Positions 54,054-63,506 of a DNA stretch of 64,000 nucleotides are shown here, one piece after another. This stretch comes from Saccharicrinis carchari (lineage in GTDB: Bacteria; Bacteroidota; Bacteroidia; Bacteroidales; Marinilabiliaceae), in NCBI RefSeq assembly GCF_900182605.1, contig NZ_FXTB01000002.1:186001-250000 (forward strand), read 5' to 3'. The translations under genes and the position numbers were made by a program. The notes beneath the pieces are model-generated. The model did not search any database. It had not been told where the DNA came from and saw nothing but the letters and a program-made list of their open reading frames with translations. The first letter of the stretch is position 1. Every line of letters starts with the position of its first letter.

Positions 54054-54656
54054 ATGGAACGACGTAAATTTATTAAACTGACAGGAAGCTTTTCGGCTCT
54101 GGCAACTTCGGGGCTGATATTTTCATGCAGCAATACCCCAACCAATGCTTATGAGGAAGAATTAAAAATACGGTCGCTTGCCCCTTTTAACGTGGGGGAA
54201 TTTGAGGATAGGGTATCTTATCACATCAAATTAATTGGGAATGGCGTAAAAACGGGATTGACGGGAGCCGACGATAACATTATCTGCGAGGCGCCGTGCC
54301 TATCGAGCTTTGGGCCAAATCATGGAAACGACTATCTGGCCGGGCGTGGCATCTTAGTGCGCTATTTCGGGTCTCCCGAAGCAAAAGAGCTGCTAGATAT
54401 TGATTTTAAGAAAAATATTGTTTCAACCGCCGATGCAATTTGGCAAACCCGCAAGCCCTCCAATAACCAGTTCAAGCCTGAGTTTACAAGCAGGCAGAAC
54501 GATAAGGCATACATTGATAAGTTCAGAAGTCTGTGGGCTTTGGCCGACGAGGTGTACGAATGGGACATAGACCGGATGAAAGATCAAAATAAATATGGCG
54601 TATGCCAATCCATAGGGTTGGATGCCTTTGGGGCTGCAATAAAATATTTAAAATAA
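54054..54656 (+). CDS. Unrecognised lipoprotein with twin-arginine-like leader
   Basis: This 200-residue protein has the leader [20 protein letters not shown], which carries an RRKFIK twin-arginine-like motif and then FSCSN, a possible lipobox. The mature part has two cysteines in [10 protein letters not shown] and several acidic and aromatic clusters. I do not recognise the family. Its location between GH2 and an EEP hydrolase suggests an accessory role in glycan breakdown, but no function can be given. It could also be a truncated version of a larger protein. Confidence 0.65.
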   Translation: MERRKFIKLTGSFSALATSGLIFSCSNTPTNAYEEELKIRSLAPFNVGEFEDRVSYHIKLIGNGVKTGLTGADDNIICEAPCLSSFGPNHGNDYLAGRGILVRYFGSPEAKELLDIDFKKNIVSTADAIWQTRKPSNNQFKPEFTSRQNDKAYIDKFRSLWALADEVYEWDIDRMKDQNKYGVCQSIGLDAFGAAIKYLK

Positions 54657-54836
54657 AATTTTCTATTATAAAATTAAAAGCAATAGTGTTCACCCTAATT
54701 TTTTAAGTGTTAAGCTCTCTAAAGCAAATAATCACATTTTCATGTGGGGTTTCTTGTTCGTAACCGCTCTTACTTAATGTATGATATGAGACCGTGCCGA
54801 AATAAATTATTAAATATCAACTTCATATTTAGTACT

Positions 54837-55685
54837 ATGATGAAATATGTGTTAATCAAGGGCCTTTTTGTTGCAAGTCTGCTGTTAATTATTTTTAGTT
54901 TTGATTATAGATCGTCAGATTCTCGCGCATATGATAAATCAGATTCCGTCAAAGATGAAGTAAATAAATTTTCGAAAGACCCTTCTGCAATCCGCATTCT
55001 ATCCTACAATGTTAAGCATTGTGAGGGGATGGACCGTATTATCAACTACAACAGGATAGGTCATATTATTTCATCGTTAAACGCAGATTTTATATGTCTC
55101 CAGGAATTGGATAGTTGTACTACCCGCAGCAATAACATCGACCAGTTGTTGATGCTTTCAGAAGAAACGCAAATGAATGGCTATTTTGGGAAAGCTATTT
55201 TCTTTCAAAACGGTAAATACGGAGTGGGTATCCTATCAAAAGAAAGCGCAATTTCAACGTACAATTATTCATTGCCCGGGGATGAGGCCAGAACTGTGTT
55301 AGTGGCTGAGTACCCCAACCTAGTCATTATGTCGACTCACTTAGGTTTAAAAGAAGAAAATCGTTTAGAGTCTATAAAAATTTTAACCGATAAAGCTAAG
55401 GAGTTTAGTAAACCTGTTTTTATGGCAGGCGATTTCAATGAAAATAATTTCACAGGTGATGTTTTTAACGAATTGAATAAAAACTGGACTTTAATAAGTG
55501 CCAAAGAAAACACCTTCTCAACCGGCAGCCCAAAGGTATGCATTGACTTTGTTTTTTCACTGAATAATAAAGAGATGAACACAACGGAAAATTTGGGTTC
55601 ATCGGTTGTTTATGCTTTGCCAGATGTAAATGTCTCGATAGCTTCAGATCATTACCCGGTGTTTACTGATGTAAAAATCAATTAA
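54837..55685 (+). CDS. EEP family hydrolase (second in the cluster)
   Basis: The start is ATG 54837, giving about 282 residues with an N-terminal signal or anchor helix. The EEP motifs are intact: ILSYNVKHCEGM (Asn), FICLQELDS (Glu), STHLGL, GDFNEN, CIDFVF and SDHYPV. EEP enzymes cleave phosphodiester or phosphomonoester bonds in nucleic acids, phosphoinositides or sphingolipids. This subfamily is common near Bacteroidota glycosidases, with unknown substrate. It is the intact relative of the broken EEP gene at 35.3/39.5 kb. Confidence 0.88.
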   Translation: MMKYVLIKGLFVASLLLIIFSFDYRSSDSRAYDKSDSVKDEVNKFSKDPSAIRILSYNVKHCEGMDRIINYNRIGHIISSLNADFICLQELDSCTTRSNNIDQLLMLSEETQMNGYFGKAIFFQNGKYGVGILSKESAISTYNYSLPGDEARTVLVAEYPNLVIMSTHLGLKEENRLESIKILTDKAKEFSKPVFMAGDFNENNFTGDVFNELNKNWTLISAKENTFSTGSPKVCIDFVFSLNNKEMNTTENLGSSVVYALPDVNVSIASDHYPVFTDVKIN

Positions 55686-55765
55686 ATATATTCATGAATT
55701 GAGTTGTTTTTATGATTGCATGGTTCGCCATGCTATTTTATTATTGCTTACTAAAACTGTTTCTA

Positions 55766-57238
55766 ATGAAGAATCCATTAATTATTTTGATGGGCTTGCT
55801 TTTTTTGGCGGCCTTACCAGGTTTTTCGCAAGCCATTTATGAGGATGAACGCTATGTTCCGGAGACGGATCCCCTGGTGCTCGAAAAATTATCGCAATGG
55901 CAGGATATTAAGTTTGGTCTGCTGATGCATTGGGGGGCTTACAGCCAATGGGGTATCGTAGAGTCATGGAGCATTTGTGCCGAGGACGAAGGTTGGTGTC
56001 GTCGTCCGGATGAGGACTATACCGCTTATAAGAAACGTTATGAGCGTTTACAAACCACGTTTAACCCGGTAAAGTTTAATCCTGAGCGATGGGCCAAAGC
56101 AGCCAAAGATGCCGGGATGAAATATGTTGTTTTTACAACCAAGCATCACGACGGGTTTTGTATGTTCGACAGTAAATATACCGATTATAAGGTTACATCA
56201 CCCGCATGTCCATTCTCTACCCATCCCAAAGCCAATATCGCAAAAAATGTATTTGATGCCTTCAGGGATGAGGGGATGTGGGTAGGTGCTTATTTTTCGA
56301 AACCCGACTGGCACCATAAGGACTACTGGTCGCCCGAGTTTGCTACGCCCGACCGTAACGTGAACTACGATCCTGCCGCTTATCCCGATAGGTGGGAAAA
56401 TTTCGTTCAGTTTACGCATAATCAAATAATGGAGCTGATGAGCGATTATGGTAAGATGGATATTCTTTGGCTTGATGGCGGTTGGGTTGCAAAAAAGGAG
56501 AAAGACGTTATTTTGAAAGCCTATGCCCGCAGGTTAGAGAATAGTTCCACAGGTTTTATAAAGGCACAGGTGATTAACCAGGATATTCGGATGGATGAGT
56601 TGGCTGCCAAGGCCAGGGTAAAACAACCCGGCTTAATAGTGGTTGACCGCGCTGTCCACGGCAAGAATCAAAATTACTTAACGCCCGAGAACCGCGTTCC
56701 GGAAGCCACCCTCCCCTATCCATGGGAGTCGTGTATCATTTCCGGGGGAGGATGGTCCTATACGCCCGATGCAAAATATATGACGGGCCGCCAAGCCATT
56801 CACATGCTGATTGATATTGTGGCAAAAGGTGGGAACCTGCTCTATAACATTGCCCCCGGGCCTGATGGGGAGTGGCAACAAGGCGCCTACGATTTATTAA
56901 AAGAAATGGGGACCTGGATTAAAGTTAATGGTGAGGCCATCTATAATTCCAAACCCTTATACCCGTATAAGGAAGACAAAATAGCCATGACACAGCAAAA
57001 AGATGGTTCAGCTAATTTCCTCTATCTGGCTTCTGAAGGCGAAAAAATGCCATCAAAAATAGTGATTCGATCGCACAAGCCGGTTTCCGGTGCAGAAGTA
57101 ACCCTGCTGGGAAGTGACCAAGCATTAAAGTGGAAAGCCGAAGATGATGGTTTTGTTGTGAATATACCTGCCAAACAAAGAAACAATCCGCCATGCGATT
57201 TAGCCTGGACCTTGCGGGTTTCGCAAATTGTGCGGTAG
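55766..57238 (+). CDS. GH29 alpha-L-fucosidase
   Basis: The start is ATG 55766, which gives a standard signal peptide (to FSQA) and about 490 residues; the longer frame reads from an upstream ATG at 55712. The TIM barrel shows FGLLMHWGAYSQWG, FTTKHHDGFCMFDS and the nucleophile Asp in DILWLDGGW (residue 237 from the chosen start). GH29 enzymes release alpha-1,3/4- or 1,6-linked fucose and so complement the GH95 enzyme in the same cluster. The C-terminal beta-sandwich is present. Confidence 0.93.
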   Translation: MKNPLIILMGLLFLAALPGFSQAIYEDERYVPETDPLVLEKLSQWQDIKFGLLMHWGAYSQWGIVESWSICAEDEGWCRRPDEDYTAYKKRYERLQTTFNPVKFNPERWAKAAKDAGMKYVVFTTKHHDGFCMFDSKYTDYKVTSPACPFSTHPKANIAKNVFDAFRDEGMWVGAYFSKPDWHHKDYWSPEFATPDRNVNYDPAAYPDRWENFVQFTHNQIMELMSDYGKMDILWLDGGWVAKKEKDVILKAYARRLENSSTGFIKAQVINQDIRMDELAAKARVKQPGLIVVDRAVHGKNQNYLTPENRVPEATLPYPWESCIISGGGWSYTPDAKYMTGRQAIHMLIDIVAKGGNLLYNIAPGPDGEWQQGAYDLLKEMGTWIKVNGEAIYNSKPLYPYKEDKIAMTQQKDGSANFLYLASEGEKMPSKIVIRSHKPVSGAEVTLLGSDQALKWKAEDDGFVVNIPAKQRNNPPCDLAWTLRVSQIVR

Positions 57239-57351
57239 TGTTACCAGAGGTCAGTAGGTTAATAAGTTAGTAGGTTAATACATACATTTATATCTTATCG
57301 TTATGAAATTTATGATTGATGAGAGATTATATAATTAATTAAAGTTAAAAC

Positions 57352-59682
57352 ATGAAAAATCAACGCTGGCTACTTGTATTCCTATTTGCCCTGAGCATTC
57401 AAGTTGCCCATTCGCAAAAGTATAAAGATGCGCGCCTAAGTGTACATGAGCGTACAAATGATCTTTTGGGGCGTATGACCCTTGAAGAAAAAATTGGGCA
57501 GATGCTCTGTCCCTTAGGCTGGGAGATGTACCAGAAGAAAGGTGCCGACGTAAGCCATTCCCCCAAATTTGAACGCTTTGTGCAAGAGCGTCATATTGGA
57601 ATGCTATGGGCTACGTACCGTGCCGACCCATGGACCAAAAAAACCATTGAAACGGGACTTAATCCTGCATTGGCCGCAAAAGCAGGTAATGCGCTTCAGC
57701 GGTATATCATGGAGAACACCCGTTTGGGTATCCCCATCTTTTTGGCCGAAGAGGCGCCGCACGGCCACATGGCCATTGGCACTACCGTATTCCCCTCGGG
57801 AATAGGTATGGCGGCCACCTGGTCGGCACCTACGATTGAAGCGACAGGGCAGATCATTTCAAAGGAAATCAGATTACAGGGCGGTCATATTGGCTACGGG
57901 CCTGTGCTGGATTTAACGCGCGATCCCCGATGGTCGAGGGTGGAGGAAACTTTTGGGGAGGATCCTGTATTGAGCGCCACACTGGGTGCAGCAATGGTCA
58001 GGGGCACGGGCAAAGGCGATTTGACCCAGCCATATAGCGTCATCTCTACCCTAAAGCACTTTTTGGCTTATGGCATCCCCGAGGGCGGGCACAATGGCAA
58101 CACCACTATTATTGGCCCCCGCGATTTGCACGAAAATTTCCTCCCTCCCTTTGAGGCGGCTATTAAAGCCGGCGCCTTATCGGTTATGACGTCCTATAAC
58201 TCCATTGATGGGGTACCTTGCACTGCCAATGGCTATCTTTTAAACGATGTTTTACGGAACCATTGGGCTTTCAGGGGTTATGTTGTTTCAGATTTGGGGA
58301 GCATCGAAGGTCTAAAAGGATCGCATTATGTTGCAGAAACAATGGAAGATGCTGCCATAATGGCTACAAAGGCGGGTGTCGATTCCGACTTGGGCGGGGA
58401 GGCCTATCGTAACCTTGTCAGTGCAGTTAAAAATGGCCGTATTGCCGAATCGCTCATCGATACGGCTGTCGCGCGTTTGTTACGACTGAAGTTTGAGATG
58501 GGTTTATTCGAAAATCCTTATGTGGATCCCGAAAAAGCCCGCGGAAACACAAGAACAAGCAATCACATTGCACATGCCCGAAAAGTGGCCCAACAATCGG
58601 TGGTGCTGTTAAAAAACAATAATCTGCTGCCATTAAATAAGGATGTTAAAAAGGTGGCCGTTATCGGACCCAATGCCGATAACCGGTACAATATGCTGGG
58701 AGATTATACCGCGCCGCAGGAGCCCGGCAACATAAAAACGGTGCTCCACGGTGTCCGGTCAAAACTGAAGGGCGCCACGGTTGAGTACGTTAAAGGATGT
58801 GCCATACGCGACACTTTAAACACCGATATAGATAAAGCGGTTGCCGCTGCCCGAAGGGCCGATGTTGCCATTGTGGTGGTAGGAGGATCCAGTGCCCGGG
58901 ATTTTAAAACGCAATATATCGAAACGGGGGCTGCCGTTGCTTCTTCCGAAAGTATCAGTGATATGGAAAGTGGCGAAGGTTTTGACAGGGCAACGCTGGG
59001 TTTGTTAGGAAAACAAATGAGTTTGTTGCAAGCGATAAAGGCTACCGGAATACCAATGGTGGTCATTTACATCCAGGGCCGTCCGTTAAATATGAATTGG
59101 GCCGCCGAAAATGCCGACGCGCTCCTAACGGCTTGGTACCCGGGCCAGGAGGGCGGAAATGCCATTGCCGATGTTCTTTTTGGCGATTATAATCCGGCCG
59201 GGCGCTTGCCCATCTCAGTCCCCCGGCATGTGGGTCAGATTCCGGTGTATTACAACAAAAAGAATCCCAAGGGACATGACTATGTTGAATTACCGGCCGC
59301 CCCGCTTTATTCCTTTGGTTATGGGATGAGTTATTCGCAATTCGATTATTCAAATCTATTGGTTAGCAAAAAAGACCGGTTTACATTTGAAGTATCATTC
59401 TTAATTAAAAACACTGGTGCCTTCGATGGAGATGAGGTGGTTCAGCTATATATGAGAGATGAGTATGCTTCTACCGTTCAGCCCATAAAACAGTTAAAGC
59501 ACTTTAACAGACTCTTTTTGAAAAAAGGAGAGGCGCGAACCATCAAGTTTACCATTACCGAGCACGACCTGTCCATCATTAATGCCGATATGGAACGGGT
59601 GGTTGAGCCGGGAAGCTTCTCTGTAATGATTGGCGCTTCATCCGATGATATAAGGCTCGATACAAAAATTAGCGTGCAATAA
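57352..59682 (+). CDS. GH3 glycosidase (beta-glucosidase type)
   Basis: This 776-residue exported protein has a signal peptide to about residue 22, an N-terminal TIM barrel, a five-stranded alpha/beta domain and a C-terminal Fn3-like domain (from about 690). The nucleophile is Asp314 in GYVVSDLGSIEG. The family includes beta-glucosidases and beta-xylosidases; the substrate cannot be settled from sequence. Given its neighbours it may act on a beta-linked residue released later in the degradation order. Confidence 0.92.
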   Translation: MKNQRWLLVFLFALSIQVAHSQKYKDARLSVHERTNDLLGRMTLEEKIGQMLCPLGWEMYQKKGADVSHSPKFERFVQERHIGMLWATYRADPWTKKTIETGLNPALAAKAGNALQRYIMENTRLGIPIFLAEEAPHGHMAIGTTVFPSGIGMAATWSAPTIEATGQIISKEIRLQGGHIGYGPVLDLTRDPRWSRVEETFGEDPVLSATLGAAMVRGTGKGDLTQPYSVISTLKHFLAYGIPEGGHNGNTTIIGPRDLHENFLPPFEAAIKAGALSVMTSYNSIDGVPCTANGYLLNDVLRNHWAFRGYVVSDLGSIEGLKGSHYVAETMEDAAIMATKAGVDSDLGGEAYRNLVSAVKNGRIAESLIDTAVARLLRLKFEMGLFENPYVDPEKARGNTRTSNHIAHARKVAQQSVVLLKNNNLLPLNKDVKKVAVIGPNADNRYNMLGDYTAPQEPGNIKTVLHGVRSKLKGATVEYVKGCAIRDTLNTDIDKAVAAARRADVAIVVVGGSSARDFKTQYIETGAAVASSESISDMESGEGFDRATLGLLGKQMSLLQAIKATGIPMVVIYIQGRPLNMNWAAENADALLTAWYPGQEGGNAIADVLFGDYNPAGRLPISVPRHVGQIPVYYNKKNPKGHDYVELPAAPLYSFGYGMSYSQFDYSNLLVSKKDRFTFEVSFLIKNTGAFDGDEVVQLYMRDEYASTVQPIKQLKHFNRLFLKKGEARTIKFTITEHDLSIINADMERVVEPGSFSVMIGASSDDIRLDTKISVQ

Positions 59683-59748
59683 ATAAGAGTGATGTGGATA
59701 GGTACATCCAAAGTGTTAAAATCGAAATAGGCAATTCCCCATCTCAAT

Positions 59749-60136
59749 TAGACTCTTAAAAAGCAACTAATGCCAACATGTTAACGATAATTTGTTGTGA
59801 AAACATTTATTCTCGGACAAGTGCTTGATGCTTGCGAGACCGGCCTCCTGAAAAACATTATTTGGCTCGAAGCGGTGCCTTAGTAAGGACGGGAAGCTCC
59901 GAACTGGTTCGGAGATCGCCCGACCGCACTTGGGCAGCGGAAAGAGACAGATGATGTTTTTCGGGCAGCCTTGAATTTCTTTGCTTACTTTCTTGTTTCA
60001 AGACAAGAAAGTAAGAGCCCTCCGCTAGGAGCGGAGCAGGCTCTGCGGCTAGAGCAGTAAGGAGAAGTTTCAAGCAATAGAGTTGTAATTGCCTGCGACG
60101 CATCCTCCCCGCAGGGCTTTTGCCGACGCGGGAAAC
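59749..60136. repeat. Dispersed intergenic repeat, copy B (first of a tandem pair)
   Basis: This copy shows the full architecture. A 13-bp hairpin (59,984-59,996 with 60,003-60,015, loop ttcaag) is built from ttactttcttgt/acaagaaagtaa. Flanks shared with copy A follow. The boundary ttagactcttaaaaa recurs at 60,137, so copies B and C are a tandem duplication. Confidence 0.8.
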
Positions 60137-60565
60137 TTAGACTCTTAAAAACCAATAAATGCCAATGCCGTCGAAATGTTGGCATAGGCTCCCGCTTGGC
60201 AGGACAGGTTATGTTGAGGATAATTTGCTTCATGTATTTATTGCGTACCAGGAAGCTTGCACTATCCTCCAAGTCCGGGCACCGACATCAGCAACGCAGC
60301 TTGGGACCCACTTGTTGAAGACGATGAAAGAACAGAAAGTTGTTTGAGCGTAGCGAGTTCTTTCTGTTCCATCGTCGAGATATTAGTGGGTAAGCGAGTG
60401 GTGCAGTCGGCGGGCTTTTTTGTTTACTTTTTTTGGCTTTAGAAAAAAAGTAAAAGCCACTCCGGCTTGAGGAGAGGAAGAAATTTAAATAATCAACATC
60501 TCCGATGCTTGCGCACGGACCATTCCCCGCAGAGCTATTTCTTGTCAGGGAAAGCCTAGGTACTT
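60137..60565. repeat. Dispersed intergenic repeat, copy C (diverged)
   Basis: It starts with the same boundary as copy B and then diverges. The internal hairpin is replaced in sequence but kept in form (12-bp stem 60,423-60,434 with 60,443-60,454). A second large hairpin (60,320-60,339 with 60,360-60,376, gaacagaaag/ctttctgttc core) is unique to this copy. No gene is credible in this 960-base gap. Confidence 0.65.
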
Positions 60566-60643
60566 CCGTATCGGATCGACTGTATAGATATGCCATTTGA
60601 ATAAAGTTGGTGTAACTTTTAACTATTTATAAACACCGAAGCA

Positions 60644-61600
60644 ATGAAACGTATAAAAATAATGATTGCGCTGTCGGTTTGCTCTATGATGGGTTTATCT
60701 TTCAGTTGTATGGATCAGCCCCGGACGGCGAAAGCTGAACAAACGGATACGCTGAAAGTGCTGGCCTGGAATATATGGCATGGCGGGCATTCAAAGGCCT
60801 ATCCCGGCATAGGTTGCGAGGGAACCATAGGAATATTGAAACATAGCAATGCCGATGTTATTTTGATGGTAGAAACGTATGGGGCTGTGCACCAGGTGGC
60901 CGATTCACTCGGCTATTATCATCGCTTATTGTCGAGCAACCTGTCGGTTTTCAGCCGTTACCCCATTACAAAAACCTACACTTTCCCCGACAGTATCAGT
61001 ACTTTTAATTTCGGCGGGGTACAGATAGACGTGGAAGGTCAACCGGTCCGTGTGTTCGATACATGGCTACATTACCTGCCCGACACACGTTTGGCTCCCG
61101 TAGAAAAGAGCGAAGAGCAAATCATTGCATGGGAAGAGGCCGGATCGCGCGACGAGGAAATCAGGACAATACTGAATGTGCTGCAACCCTTCCTGGTCCA
61201 AAGCGACAGCATCCCCGTAATTATTGGCGGCGATTTCAACAGCCACTCCCATCTCGACTGGACAGTGGCTGCCCGCGATATGTACCATCATGGCGGGGCG
61301 GTGGTGCGATGGCCTGTTTCGGCCATGCTGGAAGAGGCAGGATTCAAAGATTCATTCCGGGAAATCCACCCAAACCCAGCTCAATATCCCGGCGTTACCT
61401 GGCTAAGCGGCATAGGAGAAGATGCGCCCCAACGATTCGACCGTATCGACTACATTTATTCTCACGGTAACAGTATAAAAACAATCCACTCAGAAACTTA
61501 CAATGCCAACTTGGGGGATACGTTGCAGATGGAAGGAAGAGATTTCTTTTATGCCTCCGATCATGGTTTCGTATTGTCAACCTTTAAAATAAACCGATGA
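60644..61600 (+). CDS. EEP family hydrolase lipoprotein
   Basis: This 318-residue protein has a signal peptide with lipobox (LSFSC, about Cys22). The EEP motifs are LAWNIWHGG (Asn), VILMVETY (Glu), GDFNSHSHLD, RFDRIDYIYS and ASDHGFV. It is clearly different from the EEP gene at 54.8 kb, so the cluster kept at least two types of EEP enzyme. Phosphodiester or phosphomonoester hydrolysis at the envelope is expected; the substrate is unknown. Confidence 0.88.
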   Translation: MKRIKIMIALSVCSMMGLSFSCMDQPRTAKAEQTDTLKVLAWNIWHGGHSKAYPGIGCEGTIGILKHSNADVILMVETYGAVHQVADSLGYYHRLLSSNLSVFSRYPITKTYTFPDSISTFNFGGVQIDVEGQPVRVFDTWLHYLPDTRLAPVEKSEEQIIAWEEAGSRDEEIRTILNVLQPFLVQSDSIPVIIGGDFNSHSHLDWTVAARDMYHHGGAVVRWPVSAMLEEAGFKDSFREIHPNPAQYPGVTWLSGIGEDAPQRFDRIDYIYSHGNSIKTIHSETYNANLGDTLQMEGRDFFYASDHGFVLSTFKINR

Positions 61601-61724
61601 ACTCTGGCGTATGAAAAGATTCTTTCTTTCAACTTATTCTTCAAATCTCTAATGGAGCAACGCGACATCCCGCCGCCTAAAATTTAATCAGTCGGGACCT
61701 CTAATTTCTAACATCTAATTAATT

Positions 61725-62675
61725 ATGCAGATTTTAAATATTTTTTTAGTGATGACCTTTTTGCTTGTTGCGAACATACATGCACAAAAGGTAAAAAAAG
61801 TTCTTTTTATCGGGGTAGACGGAGTGCGGGGAGATGCCCTTCAGGAAGCACCTACCCCTAATATCGACCTGTTGAATAAACGGGCCACGTATAGCTACCA
61901 CGCTTTAAATACATGTATTACAGTGAGCGGACCGGGTTGGAGCAACATATTTACCGGCGTTTTGGACGATAAGCATAAAGTGGTGGACAATGGATTTAAA
62001 AATACAAACCTGGACAAGCATCCCGATATTTTATCCATCATAAAGGAGAAAAAACCAGAGTTCCAAACCGCCGCTTTCTATACCTGGGTGCCCATCGGCA
62101 TCATCCTTAATCGTGCCGATATGCGCATTGAGCGCGAATACGCAATGGGTGGCGATGCGTATATCCATCGCTTGGCACAAGATTATCTGACAAATGAAAC
62201 TGCCGACGCTACGGTGGTTTATTATGCCGATCCCGATATTGCGGGCCATAATCATGGCTTCACCATCGAAGCACATGAATATTACCGCGAAATAGTCCAA
62301 TTCGACCGTTATGTTGGTGATTTAATGGATGCCATTAACGCTCGCCCTAACCGGGCAAATGAGGAGTGGCTCATCGTTTCCACTTCCGATCATGGGGGTT
62401 TTAAAACCTGGCACGGGGGTGAACATCTCAGCGAGCGCAATGTATTTGTGATAGTGGCCGGGGATAATATAGTATCCCGGGAAATAAAAAGGAGTAACAC
62501 AATGCCGATTAAACCGGAAGATACCCTCCCGGTGGTGGAGCTCGAAAAATATGGTTTTCAAAATGTACCCACAACCTTTGACATAGCGCCAACGATATTA
62601 CAATTTTTGGATATCGAAATCTCAGGATATAATTTTGATGGTAAATCATTGTTAAAATTATATGCTGAACCTTAG
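61725..62675 (+). CDS. Alkaline phosphatase/nucleotide pyrophosphatase-like phosphodiesterase
   Basis: This 316-residue secreted protein has a signal peptide to about residue 20. The type I phosphodiesterase/nucleotide pyrophosphatase fold is indicated by FIGVDGVRGDAL, the nucleophile loop ITVSGPGWSNIFTG, DIAGHNHGF and STSDHGGFK...WHGG metal ligands. It should hydrolyse phosphodiester bonds extracellularly. Together with the metallophosphoesterase and EEP genes it gives the cluster four phosphate-removing enzymes, which points to a phosphorylated glycan or glycolipid substrate (inference). Confidence 0.88.
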   Translation: MQILNIFLVMTFLLVANIHAQKVKKVLFIGVDGVRGDALQEAPTPNIDLLNKRATYSYHALNTCITVSGPGWSNIFTGVLDDKHKVVDNGFKNTNLDKHPDILSIIKEKKPEFQTAAFYTWVPIGIILNRADMRIEREYAMGGDAYIHRLAQDYLTNETADATVVYYADPDIAGHNHGFTIEAHEYYREIVQFDRYVGDLMDAINARPNRANEEWLIVSTSDHGGFKTWHGGEHLSERNVFVIVAGDNIVSREIKRSNTMPIKPEDTLPVVELEKYGFQNVPTTFDIAPTILQFLDIEISGYNFDGKSLLKLYAEP

Positions 62676-62824
62676 GGCAAATGGGAGTGTAAATTGAACT
62701 CTGTCTGATGTTTATTTTACGTTTTCAAATAAACTTATATTTTTTCGTTGAACCAATTTCTAAAAGCCCGACCTTCCCGATGTTAATCGGGACGCTCTGC
62801 GCTTGTAGCCTCTGGTAACAGAAT

Positions 62825-63076
62825 CTATTTTGCATCGAGTATTAGTTTTTCGATATACTTTCTGCTTTTCATCCTTTTGATATAGTTTTCCCTTTTCAAC
62901 GCATCTGATTTATTGGGGAATACCTCTGAATATACCACCGTCCATGGGCGATATGGTTTTGTAGACGGTGTCGCTCCTGCGTTGTGCTTGTCAATTCTTT
63001 TTTTTATGTCGGCACAGGAGCCTATGTAGTATCTGTCCTTGGATTGACTGTGGATTATGTAAACGAAGTGGGGCAT
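62825..63076 (-). CDS. GIY-YIG nuclease family protein (first copy)
   Basis: The start is ATG 63076, giving 83 residues. The domain has HFVYIIHSQ followed by YYIGSCADIKKRIDKHNAG, the GIY-YIG core. A RPWTVVYSEVFPNKSDALKRENYIKRMKS tail carries the usual catalytic Arg/Glu region. Stand-alone proteins of this size are common in Bacteroidota, often near tRNA or rRNA genes, with unknown role. The second copy lies 411 bases away and differs by only a few residues. A tRNA terminator sits just before it. Confidence 0.85.
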   Translation of the reverse strand: MPHFVYIIHSQSKDRYYIGSCADIKKRIDKHNAGATPSTKPYRPWTVVYSEVFPNKSDALKRENYIKRMKSRKYIEKLILDAK

Positions 63077-63095
63077 GCTGGGTGTTTTTGATAAC

Positions 63096-63130
63096 AAAAA
63101 AAGGGAACAGAAATATATATCTGTTCCCTT
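63096..63130 (-). terminator. Duplicated tRNA terminator
   Basis: A perfect 10-bp stem (aagggaacag 63101-63110 with ctgttccctt 63121-63130) is followed by T on the minus strand (plus-strand A-run 63096-63102). It is the copy of the tRNA-Met terminator at 63,507-63,539 but now follows a degenerate tRNA. Confidence 0.8.
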
Positions 63131-63132
63131 CG

Positions 63133-63230
63133 TAGCGAGAGGGCGACTTGGCCTGCCCCGATTTTTATCGGGGAACGCCCGACCTTCCCGATGTTAATCG
63201 GGACGCTCTGCGCTTGTAGCCTCCGGGAAC
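63133..63230 (-). pseudogene. Degenerate tRNA-Met copy with two palindrome insertions
   Basis: The tRNA 3' end tagcgagagggcgactt is kept exactly at 63133-63149. A 23-base palindrome with tail (63151-63173) interrupts the T-loop. The sequence then continues as in the tRNA (63174-63185). The anticodon stem-loop is replaced by TCCCGATGTTAATCGGGA (63186-63203), and the D-arm side is diverged. It cannot be a working tRNA. Confidence 0.8.
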
Positions 63231-63235
63231 AGAAT

Positions 63236-63487
63236 CTATTTTGCATCGAGTATTAGTTTTTCGATATACTTTCTGCTTTTCATCCTTTTGATATAGATTT
63301 CCCTTTTAAACGCATCTGATTTATTGGGGAATACCTCTGAATATACCACCGTCCATGGGCGGTGGGGTTTTGTGGATGGTGTTGCTCCTGCGTTGTGCCT
63401 GTCAATTCTTTTTTTTATGTCGGCACAGGAGCCTATGTAGTATCTGTCCTTGGATTGACTGTGGATTATGTAAACGAAGTGGGGCAT
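63236..63487 (-). CDS. GIY-YIG nuclease family protein (second copy)
   Basis: It is nearly identical to the first copy, with a handful of substitutions (for example Lys to Arg in KKRIDRHNAG, and DAFKREI for DALKREN). The start is ATG 63487. It follows the tRNA-Met and its terminator directly, so it must be expressed from read-through or its own promoter. The high identity to the first copy means the duplication is recent. Confidence 0.85.
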   Translation of the reverse strand: MPHFVYIIHSQSKDRYYIGSCADIKKRIDRHNAGATPSTKPHRPWTVVYSEVFPNKSDAFKREIYIKRMKSRKYIEKLILDAK

Positions 63488-63506
63488 GCTGGGTGTTTTT
63501 GATAAC

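Larger units (their letters stand above)
62766..63149. repeat. First copy of a 411-base duplicated block (GIY-YIG, terminator, tRNA 3' part)
   Basis: The block is repeated at an offset of 411 bases (409 past the terminator loop), with the second copy at about 63,177-63,558. It contains a CCCGAT...ATCGGG palindrome (62,775-62,792), a GIY-YIG gene, a terminator and the tRNA 3' end. The two copies look about 95% identical by eye. Confidence 0.8.

Noticed and set aside
54744-54836. N-terminal extension of the EEP gene
   Set aside because: The extension has no signal-like or conserved features, while ATG 54837 directly precedes a typical signal helix.
61668-61697. Further CCCGAT-type palindrome (tcccg...cggga)
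   Set aside because: Only five bases pair over a 20-base loop and the core ATCGGG is missing.
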